A stretch of 19,263 nt of DNA from an uncultured Dialister sp. (GTDB taxonomy: Bacteria; Bacillota; Negativicutes; Veillonellales; Dialisteraceae), in assembly GCA_900314595.1 (NCBI GenBank), contig OMVW01000045.1, positions 1 to 19,263 on the forward strand, given 5' to 3'. The notes beneath the pieces were generated by a model, which did not search any database, had not been told where the DNA came from, and saw nothing but the letters and a program-made list of their open reading frames with translations. The translations under genes were made by a program, and so were the position numbers. How positions within the stretch are numbered: position 1 is the first letter of the stretch; each line of letters starts with the position of its first letter. Positions 13,625 through 19,263 of this stretch are shown piece by piece.

Positions 13625-15236
13625 AGAACTACTGCAGGAACTGGAAAAACTGCCCCTCTGGCAGCGCCTCACCGCACCGAGGGGCCCGCGGCTCGTATGC
13701 GTGCTGCTGGACGGCACCCTCTGGGCCGCTGAAATGGAAGGCGGAAAATTCCTGCGCACCGAACCGGCAGAACTTTCCGGGAAACCCACGATCGAGACGA
13801 TTTCCGCCGCTTTCCGGGAGCTTTCTGCCAAAGGCATGAAAAAAAGGGCGGTCACCCTTCTCGTCAATTCCCCCCGCCTGCGCACGGCGAACAGGAAATA
13901 CCCGTCCATGGAAAAAGAGGAAATGGTGGAAACCATCCAGTGGGAAATGGACCGCACCTTCCACAGTAAAGACCCCTATGCCGCAGGCCACACCATCATG
14001 CGCCACAGCCCGGAGGGCTGGGAAGTCCACCTGGCAGGCCTTCCGCAAGAAGAGCTCTCCCTCTGGGAAAAAGCGGCAGAGGCAGGAGGGAAATACATTT
14101 ATGAAGCCATCCCGGTGACCGGCGTGCCCCTTTCAGAGGACAGCCATTTCACCTTTTTCGGCAGGCGGAATTCGGGAATCCTCCTTTTCCGGAAAGGAAG
14201 CCTTGTGCGAAGCCGGATCCTCAAAGAGGAGGACCGGGGAAAAGGAGCCCTCTTCATGAAGAAGACCCTCCGGAATTTCGGTCTCACCGAAGCGCCCTGT
14301 TTCTTCATCCCCATGGCGGACTGCAGCGAAGAAAGAGAAAAGGAATGGAAGGACTGGCTGGAAGAAGAAATAAAACCGGCCAAAAATCCTGAAGAAATAT
14401 CCGATTCTCATCCCGCAGAAGAACTCTTTGCAGAGACTTTCCTGCCGGATGAAGAAACAGGAAATACGGAAGACCATTTCATGGACAATCCTTCTTTCAG
14501 GGAGACATCGCCGGAAGGACCGGACCCCTATGATCTGGATGCGGAAAGCGGAGACAATTCCGCCGAAGAAGAAATACTTCCCGAAGAAGAAAAGCGGGAG
14601 TACCTGCCAAAAGGCGCCGTATGGCTGTGGAACCTGGAATTCACCGATGTCCTCACGCCCTTCCAGGAAATGGCGCCCCTGCTCCAGCATATTTCCTCCC
14701 GCACGGTCACCCTCCCCCTCTCCGAAAATCCAAGCGCTATATATAATGTTAAAAATAAGTACCTCCGCCTCTCCCAGGCAGCTTTTGTGGTGACCTTCTT
14801 TTTCTTCCTCGCCTCCCTTTCCGTATTCCTCACCGCAAGAAGCGAAGTGAAAGCGCTGGAAAAAGAAGCGCTGGCCCTCCGGCCGCAGAAAGAGGAAATG
14901 ATCGCCCTCCGCACGGAGCGAAGGGAAGAAGGAGAGCTGAAAAATCTCCTGAAGCAGCTGGATGCGGAAGACCTGAACTGGGAAAATAAGCTCCTCACTC
15001 TGGGAGAAGGATTGCCGCCGGGCATCGTGCTTTCAGAGATAGGCGGCGAAGAAGGACGGCTGGAGCTGAAAGGCACCGCTGCCAGCCCTTCCGCCCTGAA
15101 TGCTTTCCAGTCCGGCCTTGCCAGCGCCTGGGGAGGAAATATCCGCGTCCGCCGTCAGGTGGATGAGACCACAAAGCTCGTGAAATTCGCGATTTCCCGG
15201 GAGAAAGGAGAGACTTATGGAAAAAATCCTGAATGA
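13611..15236 (+). CDS. PilM-PilN (GspL-like) fusion, pilus assembly platform protein
   Basis: A 541-residue inner-membrane protein. Residues 1-250 resemble a diverged PilM/GspL actin-like cytoplasmic domain. Residues 255-335 are a very acidic linker (many Glu and Asp), 388-409 form one membrane helix (AFVVTFFFFLASLSVFLTA), 410-455 a coiled coil, and 460-530 a PilN-type ferredoxin-like domain (LPPGIVLSEI...LELKGTA). In related machines these parts are two proteins (PilM, PilN) or one (GspL), linking the assembly ATPase to the periplasmic ring. Translation starts at GTG 13611, inside the previous gene, with GGTGGAGG about 10 bases ahead. The gene overlaps the PilO-like gene by 20 bases. The domain call for the N-terminal half is by position and length more than by motif. 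Confidence 0.75.
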   Translation: MTRAEELLQELEKLPLWQRLTAPRGPRLVCVLLDGTLWAAEMEGGKFLRTEPAELSGKPTIETISAAFRELSAKGMKKRAVTLLVNSPRLRTANRKYPSMEKEEMVETIQWEMDRTFHSKDPYAAGHTIMRHSPEGWEVHLAGLPQEELSLWEKAAEAGGKYIYEAIPVTGVPLSEDSHFTFFGRRNSGILLFRKGSLVRSRILKEEDRGKGALFMKKTLRNFGLTEAPCFFIPMADCSEEREKEWKDWLEEEIKPAKNPEEISDSHPAEELFAETFLPDEETGNTEDHFMDNPSFRETSPEGPDPYDLDAESGDNSAEEEILPEEEKREYLPKGAVWLWNLEFTDVLTPFQEMAPLLQHISSRTVTLPLSENPSAIYNVKNKYLRLSQAAFVVTFFFFLASLSVFLTARSEVKALEKEALALRPQKEEMIALRTERREEGELKNLLKQLDAEDLNWENKLLTLGEGLPPGIVLSEIGGEEGRLELKGTAASPSALNAFQSGLASAWGGNIRVRRQVDETTKLVKFAISREKGETYGKNPE

Positions 15237-15768
15237 CCGGAAATATACCCGCCTCTTCGTCCTCCTCTCCTGCCTCTTCCTCGCCCTGGGCGGCTGGTTC
15301 CTCCTCGCCAGGGCCACGGAAAAAGGGAGAGCCGCCGCAATCCGCCTGGAAAATCAGGAAATCATCCATTTCGCAGGCCTGCCGCAAAGACCGTCCTCCC
15401 TCCCCTTCCTCACGAAATTCCTCCGCCCCGTCTCCGGAGAGACCATGGCAGCCGCTATAGAAGGAACCGGAGCGAAGGTCTATTCTATTTCCGAAGAAGA
15501 GGAAGAAGGGCCAAAGGGAAAAATTAAAAAATTTAATATAAAAGGGACCGCTGCCTACACACAAATGGTGCAAAGCTTTGGTATAATAAAAGAAACAGAT
15601 CGCTGGTGCGCCATGAATCTCAAAAGTTTGAAACGGGCAGGAGACGTCCTGTCCTACGAGGTGGAGATTCGGACGTTCCAGAGCCGAGGTACCTATGATC
15701 AAGAGAAATATCGTCCTCATCGGTCCCATGGGAACGGGCAAAAGCCGGGCAGCAAAAATCCTCTCTGA
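15217..15768 (+). CDS. PilO/GspM-like assembly platform protein
   Basis: A 183-residue bitopic inner-membrane protein: a short cytoplasmic start, one membrane helix (about 12-31), a charged helical stretch, and a C-terminal alpha-beta domain (about 95-165, KKFNIKGTAAYTQMVQSFGII) like the second half of PilO or GspM. These proteins pair with PilN/GspL in the periplasm. AAAGGAGAG precedes ATG 15217. The gene starts within the PilM-PilN gene and its end overlaps the next by 74 bases, so its C-terminal 25 residues are read in another frame of the P-loop gene. Confidence 0.75.
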   Translation: MEKILNDRKYTRLFVLLSCLFLALGGWFLLARATEKGRAAAIRLENQEIIHFAGLPQRPSSLPFLTKFLRPVSGETMAAAIEGTGAKVYSISEEEEEGPKGKIKKFNIKGTAAYTQMVQSFGIIKETDRWCAMNLKSLKRAGDVLSYEVEIRTFQSRGTYDQEKYRPHRSHGNGQKPGSKNPL

Positions 15769-16255
15769 CGGCCTGGAGTGGCAGCTGGCCGACACGGACC
15801 GGATGATGGAAAGAGAAACGGGCCTGAGAATCGCAGATTACTACAAAGTGGCCGGTCCCGAGGCATTCGCAGAGAAAGAAATGCAGATCATCAACCATGT
15901 GCGCTACTACCATGAAGCAGTGATCGCCATGGGAGGCAACTATCCCATGACGGAAGAAAAATTCCATCTCCTCTCGGAATACGGCCTCATGGTCCTGCTC
16001 TATGCGAAACCCTTCCGCCTGGCCGAACGGGTGCGCCGCCGCATCGGAAAAAGGCCCACCATGGATTACGGAGACGTAGACGGATACGTGCGCCAGATGC
16101 TCCGCAAATGGACCAAGTGGAGAGACCGGGTGGACCTCGTGGTGAATACCACCAATAACCACCCTGAACAGACAGCCCTCCTCATCGCCCGCTACGTGGA
16201 CCAGCACCACGTGACCTTTGAAGAAAGAAGAATGAATATCGGGAGAAACCACTGA
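15695..16255 (+). CDS. Shikimate-kinase-like P-loop protein, diverged active site
   Basis: A 186-residue protein with the shikimate kinase fold. It has a Walker A motif (GPMGTGKS, 10-17), DTDRMME (33-39) and an ATP-lid KRP (119-121). In shikimate kinases (AroK), Arg in FRxxE, the GGG turn and Arg in RxPLY bind shikimate. Here these are Ala59 (FAEKE), GGN (80-82) and Lys138 (KWTKW). It should bind ATP, but its substrate is doubtful. It could be a diverged AroK or a protein recruited to the pilus machine. The 74-base overlap with the PilO-like gene and the terminator just after it make it the last gene of the operon. Confidence 0.78.
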   Translation: MIKRNIVLIGPMGTGKSRAAKILSDGLEWQLADTDRMMERETGLRIADYYKVAGPEAFAEKEMQIINHVRYYHEAVIAMGGNYPMTEEKFHLLSEYGLMVLLYAKPFRLAERVRRRIGKRPTMDYGDVDGYVRQMLRKWTKWRDRVDLVVNTTNNHPEQTALLIARYVDQHHVTFEERRMNIGRNH

Positions 16256-16283
16256 GCAGGGAACTATCTCTGCTCAGTTTTTC
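16252..16283 (+). terminator. Terminator of the pilus operon
   Basis: CTGAGCAG (16252-16259) and CTGCTCAG (16270-16277) form an 8-bp stem followed by TTTTTC. The first arm includes the stop codon of the P-loop gene. Confidence 0.9.
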
Positions 16284-16383
16284 ATCAGTCTTTGTCTGTG
16301 CGGGCTGAGGGCTCAGGCGCACTCATGTACCGTGGTTTTGGAAAGCCGTGTGCTGCCCGGGGATACAGGGCGGAATCGTTCTG

Positions 16384-16425
16384 CTAACGACTAAAAATTA
16401 AGCATTAAGCACTAAAAGCTACAAA
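16384..16425. repeat. Six tandem heptamers (CTAAAAA/TTAAGCA type)
   Basis: Units CTAACGA, CTAAAAA, TTAAGCA, TTAAGCA, CTAAAAG, CTACAAA lie in exact register. On the minus strand they read as NNNTTAG/NNNTTAA units, the same family as at 17654 and 19013. Shorter traces (CACTTAC, CACTACC) occur at 16521-16535 and 16591-16606. No gene is seen between 16284 and 16655. Confidence 0.75.
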
Positions 16426-16477
16426 CTCTCCGACCACCTTCAGCGATCCTTCCTGCCACGGGGAAATGGCAGGAGAA

Positions 16478-16512
16478 AAAAATTATAAAAAAATAGGTCC
16501 CCAAAGGGGACC
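16478..16512 (-). terminator. Orphan minus-strand terminator upstream of pfkA
   Basis: GGTCCCC (16496-16502), AAA, GGGGACC (16506-16512) form a perfect 7-bp stem. On the minus strand it is followed by TATTTTTTTATAATTTTTTT. No minus-strand gene lies upstream of it, so it would catch antisense transcripts or is a remnant. A second hairpin, CCTGCCA/TGGCAGG, lies at 16452-16473. Confidence 0.5.
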
Positions 16513-16655
16513 ATATTCTTCACTTACCACTACCTGCAGAGATGGGGAAACTGCAGCGAGCGCACTTTGTGGCACCGAAGGTCATAAAAATCACTTACCA
16601 CTTCCTGCAAAAACAGAATGCAGGAACATTTGACTCAAACCAGGGAGCTGATACT

Positions 16656-17651
16656 ATGAATAGACTGGCAGTACTCACCAGCGGCGGCGATGCGCCGGGC
16701 ATGAATGCGGCTGTACGAAGCGTCGTGCGCACGGCCCTTTACTATGGGAAAGAAATTTACGGCATTTACCGCGGGTATTCCGGACTCATTGAGGATGATA
16801 TGGTACCCATGAATTCTTCTTCCGTTTCCGGAATCATCCTCCGGGGCGGGACCATCCTGAAAACGGCCCGGTGCAAGGAATTTTTCGAAGAATCTTACCA
16901 GAAGAAAGGGGCCGCCATCCTCCGGAAACGGGGCATCGACGGACTGATCGTCATCGGCGGGGACGGCTCCATCCAGGGAGCGGAGAAGCTGACGAACCTG
17001 GGCATCCCCACGGTCACCATGCCCGGCACGATTGATAACGATATGCATGGAACCGATGAAACCATCGGCCATGATACGGCAGTCAATGCAGTGGTCACTG
17101 CGGTAAGCCGCATCCGCGATACGGCTTCCGCCCACAACCGGGCAGCCATCGTGGAAGTGATGGGCCGGTTCGCAGGAAATATCGCCCTCGATGCAGGCCT
17201 TGCCTGCGGCGCTGAATACATCCTGGTACCGGAAGTCCCCTTCAGCCGCGAAAAGCTGGCCCGTTCCCTGAAACTTCAGATGGATGCGGGACGGACGAAT
17301 TCCATCATCATCTGCGCCGAAGGGGCCGACGACGGAAGAGCCCTCGGCGACTGGCTGAAAGAGCGGACGAACATCGATATCTGCACCACCATCCTGGGCT
17401 TCATCCAGCGGGGCGGACAGCCCACTGCCAGAGATGGGCAGCTGGCCAGCATCCTGGGCGCAGCTTCGGTGAAAGCCCTCCTGGACGGAGAAACCGGCGC
17501 CCTCATCGGCACAAAAAAAGGAGAGGTCGTCATCCTCCCCTATGCGGAAGCAAAGAAAGTGAAAGAACCTTTCCATGAAAAACTGTACAACCTGGCCGTC
17601 ATGCTCGGCTCCGCCCAGAACGACGGAGATATACGGGAGACAGGGTTGTGA
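16656..17651 (+). CDS. pfkA: ATP-dependent 6-phosphofructokinase
   Basis: A 331-residue glycolytic enzyme that phosphorylates fructose 6-phosphate to fructose 1,6-bisphosphate. Length is close to bacterial PfkA (about 320). Visible motifs are the nucleotide-binding TSGGDAPGMNAA at the N-terminus, GGDGS for ATP and magnesium, the catalytic GTIDNDMHGTD segment, MGRFAG, and the C-terminal GFIQRGGQPTARD. The GGDGS form (Gly after Asp) indicates ATP, not pyrophosphate, as phosphate donor. The start ATG 16656 fits the family start MNRLAVLTSGGD and has GGGAG 8-9 bases ahead. The in-frame stretch upstream (from 16542) runs through repeats and is not conserved-looking. Single-gene unit; terminator at 17742. 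Confidence 0.97.
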   Translation: MNRLAVLTSGGDAPGMNAAVRSVVRTALYYGKEIYGIYRGYSGLIEDDMVPMNSSSVSGIILRGGTILKTARCKEFFEESYQKKGAAILRKRGIDGLIVIGGDGSIQGAEKLTNLGIPTVTMPGTIDNDMHGTDETIGHDTAVNAVVTAVSRIRDTASAHNRAAIVEVMGRFAGNIALDAGLACGAEYILVPEVPFSREKLARSLKLQMDAGRTNSIIICAEGADDGRALGDWLKERTNIDICTTILGFIQRGGQPTARDGQLASILGAASVKALLDGETGALIGTKKGEVVILPYAEAKKVKEPFHEKLYNLAVMLGSAQNDGDIRETGL

Positions 17652-17653
17652 GA

Positions 17654-17737
17654 GTAGTTGGTATTTAGTATTTAGTATTTAGTTGTTAGTGGTTAGCCAT
17701 TACCCATGACCCATTAGCTATTACCTGTTACCCATTA
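17654..17737. repeat. Twelve tandem heptamers after the pfkA stop codon
   Basis: From 17661 the units are GTATTTA three times, GTTGTTA, GTGGTTA, GCCATTA, CCCATGA, CCCATTA, GCTATTA, CCTGTTA, CCCATTA, with GTAGTTG before them. Nearly every unit ends TTA, the first four bases vary, and the 7-base register never slips. The array fills the space between the pfkA stop codon and its terminator. Confidence 0.92.
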
Positions 17738-17741
17738 GCAG

Positions 17742-17777
17742 AACAGGGCATCTCTTCGAGGTGCACTGTTTATTTTC
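17742..17777 (+). terminator. Terminator of pfkA
   Basis: ACAG plus GCATCTC (17743-17754) pair with GAGGTGC plus CTGT (17758-17769) around loop TTC, with one G-A mismatch, then TTTATTTT. It lies about 90 bases after the stop codon, beyond the heptamer array. Confidence 0.8.
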
Positions 17778-17893
17778 AAAATAAAAAACCTCCGAAGGAA
17801 GACAGAATCCGCCCACGGTTTGCACGCCGGATGTCCAATAATCCGGCCGATCGAAGTTCTGGTGGTTAATTCTGCCCTCCTTTTCGGAGGTTT
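17776..17893 (-). ncRNA. Candidate structured RNA, rod-shaped, facing pfkA
   Basis: On the minus strand the outer arms pair as 11 bp (17883-17893 with 17786-17796) plus 12 bp (17869-17880 with 17797-17808), separated by a 2-base bulge. Inside are a 4-bp CCAC/GTGG helix and a perfect 7-bp hairpin, GCCGGAT/ATCCGGC (17826-17832, 17841-17847). Two of the 12 bp are G-U pairs when read as minus-strand RNA but would be A-C mismatches in plus-strand RNA. This favours the minus strand. The minus side then runs into TTTTTTATTTT. No promoter is convincing, and it matches no RNA family I recognise (not SRP RNA). It could instead be a palindromic mobile remnant or a large terminator. Confidence 0.42.
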
Positions 17894-18164
17894 ATTTCTT
17901 TTCGCTGCGCAGCTGAGAATCTGCAAGGCTTATTTCCACTTTACCATCCTTCCCGGGAATGTACAGTATGGAAACCGGCGGAAATCTGCTGCCTTTTTCG
18001 TTCTCTGTCCATATAGTACAGAAAAGGAAATTTATTTTATTAGACTTTCATTAATTTTTGAAACCCCGGTGACCTTATTTCCAAAAGCCCGCCTGTGCAG
18101 AGCCCATATATATATTTGTGCCGCATCAGCGGCACACCTCCACTTATCACTTACCACTTTCTTT
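17894..18164. other. Gene-free AT-rich stretch with hairpin and three heptamers
   Basis: No coding region is supported. A perfect 8-bp hairpin, TGTGCCGC-ATCA-GCGGCACA, lies at 18117-18136 beside a TA-rich tract. CACTTAT, CACTTAC and CACTTTC heptamers lie at 18141-18161, next to the BI-1 terminator. Confidence 0.5.
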
Positions 18165-18200
18165 CCAAACGAAAAGAACCGGCTGCGCACAGCCGGCCCT
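18165..18200 (-). terminator. Terminator of the BI-1 family gene
   Basis: CCGGCTG (18179-18185) and CAGCCGG (18190-18196) close a 4-base loop. On the minus strand TTCTTTTCGTTT follows. It is about 20 bases beyond the stop codon. Confidence 0.85.
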
Positions 18201-18213
18201 AAAATATTTCCAC

Positions 18214-18921
18214 TTACTTTCTATCCGCAAAGATTCTCAGCAGATAAAGAAACAGATTGATGAAATCCAGGTACAGCATGAGGGCGCCCAGGATGGCCAG
18301 TTTCTGTCCTTCGTCGGTGGCTCTGGAATGATAGGTGAGAGCCAGTTTCTTAATCTTGTTCGTATCATAGACCGTGAGACCCATGAAAATGAGGACTCCT
18401 GCGTAGGAAATCAGCATTTCAAAGAAGGGAGTCGCAAAGAAGAAGGAAATAAGAGTGGACAGGATGAGGCCCACCAGACCCATAAGGCAGAGATTTCCCA
18501 CTTTCGAAAGGTCCGACTTCGTCACATACCCGTAGACGGACATAATGCCGAACATGCCGGCTGTGAGGAAGAATGCATTCGCAATGGAACTCATGGTGTA
18601 AACCAGGAAAATGGAAGAGAGGGTTATGCCATTTAAAACGGAATACACCAGGAACATGACCGCTGCCTTCTTGAGGCCCATGGTGCGGATGGACGTATTC
18701 AGGTGCCACACGAGAGCAAAAGTGGCCATCATGAGGAAAATGATGCGGAACCTTCCGCCCATGAAAATACTCTGGATAACCGGATAATCGGCCACAGTAT
18801 AAGCGGTGAAGCCCGTCACCACAAGGGCTATGGCCATCCAGGCATAGACGTCTTTCATCATGCCCGGCATATTGATGGAAAGGGACTTCTCCTTCTCCAG
18901 GGCAAAATCATTGTCGTACAT
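18214..18921 (-). CDS. Bax inhibitor-1 / YccA family membrane protein
   Basis: A 235-residue inner-membrane protein with about seven hydrophobic helices from residue 25 to 232. The family signature is seen in GVLIFMGLTVYDTNKIKK (about 174-191) and in the C-terminal LYLDFINLFLYLLRI. Bacterial relatives include YccA, which restrains the FtsH protease, and YetJ, a pH-sensitive calcium leak channel whose acidic pair near the C-terminus matches the Asp residues in VYDTN and YLDF here. The function in this organism is not fixed by sequence. AAAGGAG stands 8 bases before ATG 18921. It is transcribed alone, with its own promoter and terminator. Confidence 0.92.
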   Translation of the reverse strand: MYDNDFALEKEKSLSINMPGMMKDVYAWMAIALVVTGFTAYTVADYPVIQSIFMGGRFRIIFLMMATFALVWHLNTSIRTMGLKKAAVMFLVYSVLNGITLSSIFLVYTMSSIANAFFLTAGMFGIMSVYGYVTKSDLSKVGNLCLMGLVGLILSTLISFFFATPFFEMLISYAGVLIFMGLTVYDTNKIKKLALTYHSRATDEGQKLAILGALMLYLDFINLFLYLLRIFADRK

Positions 18922-18969
18922 ATATATCTCCTTTCTATAAAGAAAAATTTCTATATATTGGGTGTCTAT

Positions 18970-18998
18970 ATTGTAGCACAGGAGGGGGAGTATATAAA
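18970..18998 (-). promoter_or_regulatory. Promoter of the BI-1 family gene
   Basis: On the minus strand, TACAAT (18970-18975) with a TGC extension lies 17 bases from a weak TTTATA -35 box (18993-18998). The extended -10 form matches that of gltB. The leader would be about 45 bases. Confidence 0.6.
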
Positions 18999-19012
18999 GA
19001 TGGAAATTCCTG

Positions 19013-19068
19013 ATTTTAGCAATTAGTCGTGAGCAGTTAGTTTTTAGTTTTTAGTGCTTAGTGGTAAG
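19013..19068. repeat. Eight tandem heptamers (NNNTTAG type)
   Basis: ATTTTAG, CAATTAG, TCGTGAG, CAGTTAG, TTTTTAG, TTTTTAG, TGCTTAG, TGGTAAG in exact register. The array is upstream of the BI-1 promoter and not within any gene. Confidence 0.88.
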
Positions 19069-19166
19069 CGGTGGTGGCACAGCCAAATTAGAAACGCGCC
19101 TTTTTATAAATATCCGTTCTGTTTTCCTGAAGCGGCAGACTGTATGACAGGAGTTAATAGTTTAAT

Positions 19167-19189
19167 AGTTAATGGCAATGTCATTAACT
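19167..19189. other. 8-bp inverted repeat AGTTAATG/CATTAACT
   Basis: Perfect arms around GCAATGT. With the terminator-like hairpin about 25 bases downstream it could form the body of a short plus-strand transcript or an operator of a gene beyond the window. Confidence 0.35.
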
Positions 19190-19213
19190 TAAGAAATTCA
19201 TAAAATAGTTCAA

Positions 19214-19243
19214 GTACGCATCGAAAGGTGCGTGCTTTTTTGT
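19214..19243 (+). terminator. Terminator-like hairpin at the right edge
   Basis: GTACGCA (19214-19220) and TGCGTGC (19229-19235) pair over 7 bp with one G-U, followed by TTTTTTGTGC. No plus-strand gene precedes it in the window, so it may end a small RNA or act as a leader attenuator for a gene to the right. Confidence 0.55.
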
Positions 19244-19263
19244 GCAAAAAAGTCGAAAAAAAT

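Noticed and set aside
14133..15795. Minus-strand open frames of 182-266 codons opposite the PilM-PilN and PilO-like genes
   Set aside because: They are antisense to genes with consistent operon overlaps and domain signals.
16542..16655. N-terminal extension of PfkA by 38 residues
   Set aside because: The extension runs through heptamer traces. The family start and a good ribosome binding site are at 16656.
17776..17893. SRP RNA, 6S RNA or a known riboswitch
   Set aside because: The conserved SRP apical motif is absent and the length is too short for 6S RNA. No known ligand-binding core could be matched by eye, and no gene lies downstream in the minus direction.
17820..18260. A 146-codon plus-strand open frame
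   Set aside because: It crosses the candidate RNA, a hairpin, heptamers and the BI-1 terminator, and has no ribosome binding site or family resemblance.

Overview
The window looks like a chromosome segment from a low-to-mid GC anaerobe of the Negativicutes (Veillonellales), possibly Dialister or a relative. This is inferred, not proven. It rests on type IV pilus / type II secretion-like genes next to Firmicutes-style promoters and strong GGAGG ribosome binding sites, on the glutamate synthase, PfkA and BI-1 protein sequences, and on long, repeat-rich intergenic regions.

Layout: (1) 1-1556 is a complete IS256-family insertion sequence; its left inverted repeat starts at base 1. (2) 1812-6344 (minus) is a single-gene unit for the glutamate synthase large subunit, with a strong extended -10 promoter, a terminator-like hairpin in its leader, and a 3' terminator. 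No small-subunit gene is adjacent. (3) 6480-7048 is a gene-free repeat region with a degenerate 33-bp periodic array. (4) 7049-7930 is an EamA-type transporter. (5) Two bases after its stop begins a 1.15-kb tandem array of eighteen units, seventeen of exactly 62 bp and one of 76 bp, built as a mosaic of alternative short modules. (6) 9486-9641 (minus) is a tRNA-Trp/tRNA-Arg operon with promoter and terminator. (7) 10165-16255 is a tightly packed operon: an atypical LytTR regulator, a major-pilin-like protein, a one-domain prepilin peptidase, four minor pilins or pilin-like proteins, a PilM-PilN (GspL-like) fusion, a PilO/GspM-like protein, and a shikimate-kinase-like P-loop protein whose shikimate-binding residues are replaced. 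(8) 16656-17651 is pfkA with a distal terminator. (9) About 17776-17893 is a candidate structured RNA on the minus strand, facing the pfkA terminator. (10) 18214-18921 (minus) is a BI-1/YccA-family membrane protein.

The operon genes overlap or sit a few bases apart, so they are probably translated together to build an envelope-spanning pilus or pseudopilus. The assembly ATPase, polytopic platform protein and secretin are not in this window and must be encoded elsewhere if the machine works.

The least ordinary content lies between genes. There is the 62-bp mosaic array, the 33-bp array, a recurring family of degenerate 7-bp tandem repeats (mostly of the form NNNTTAG or its complement) that lies beside stop codons and terminators at about seven places, and the rod-shaped candidate RNA. 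None of these resembles a CRISPR array.
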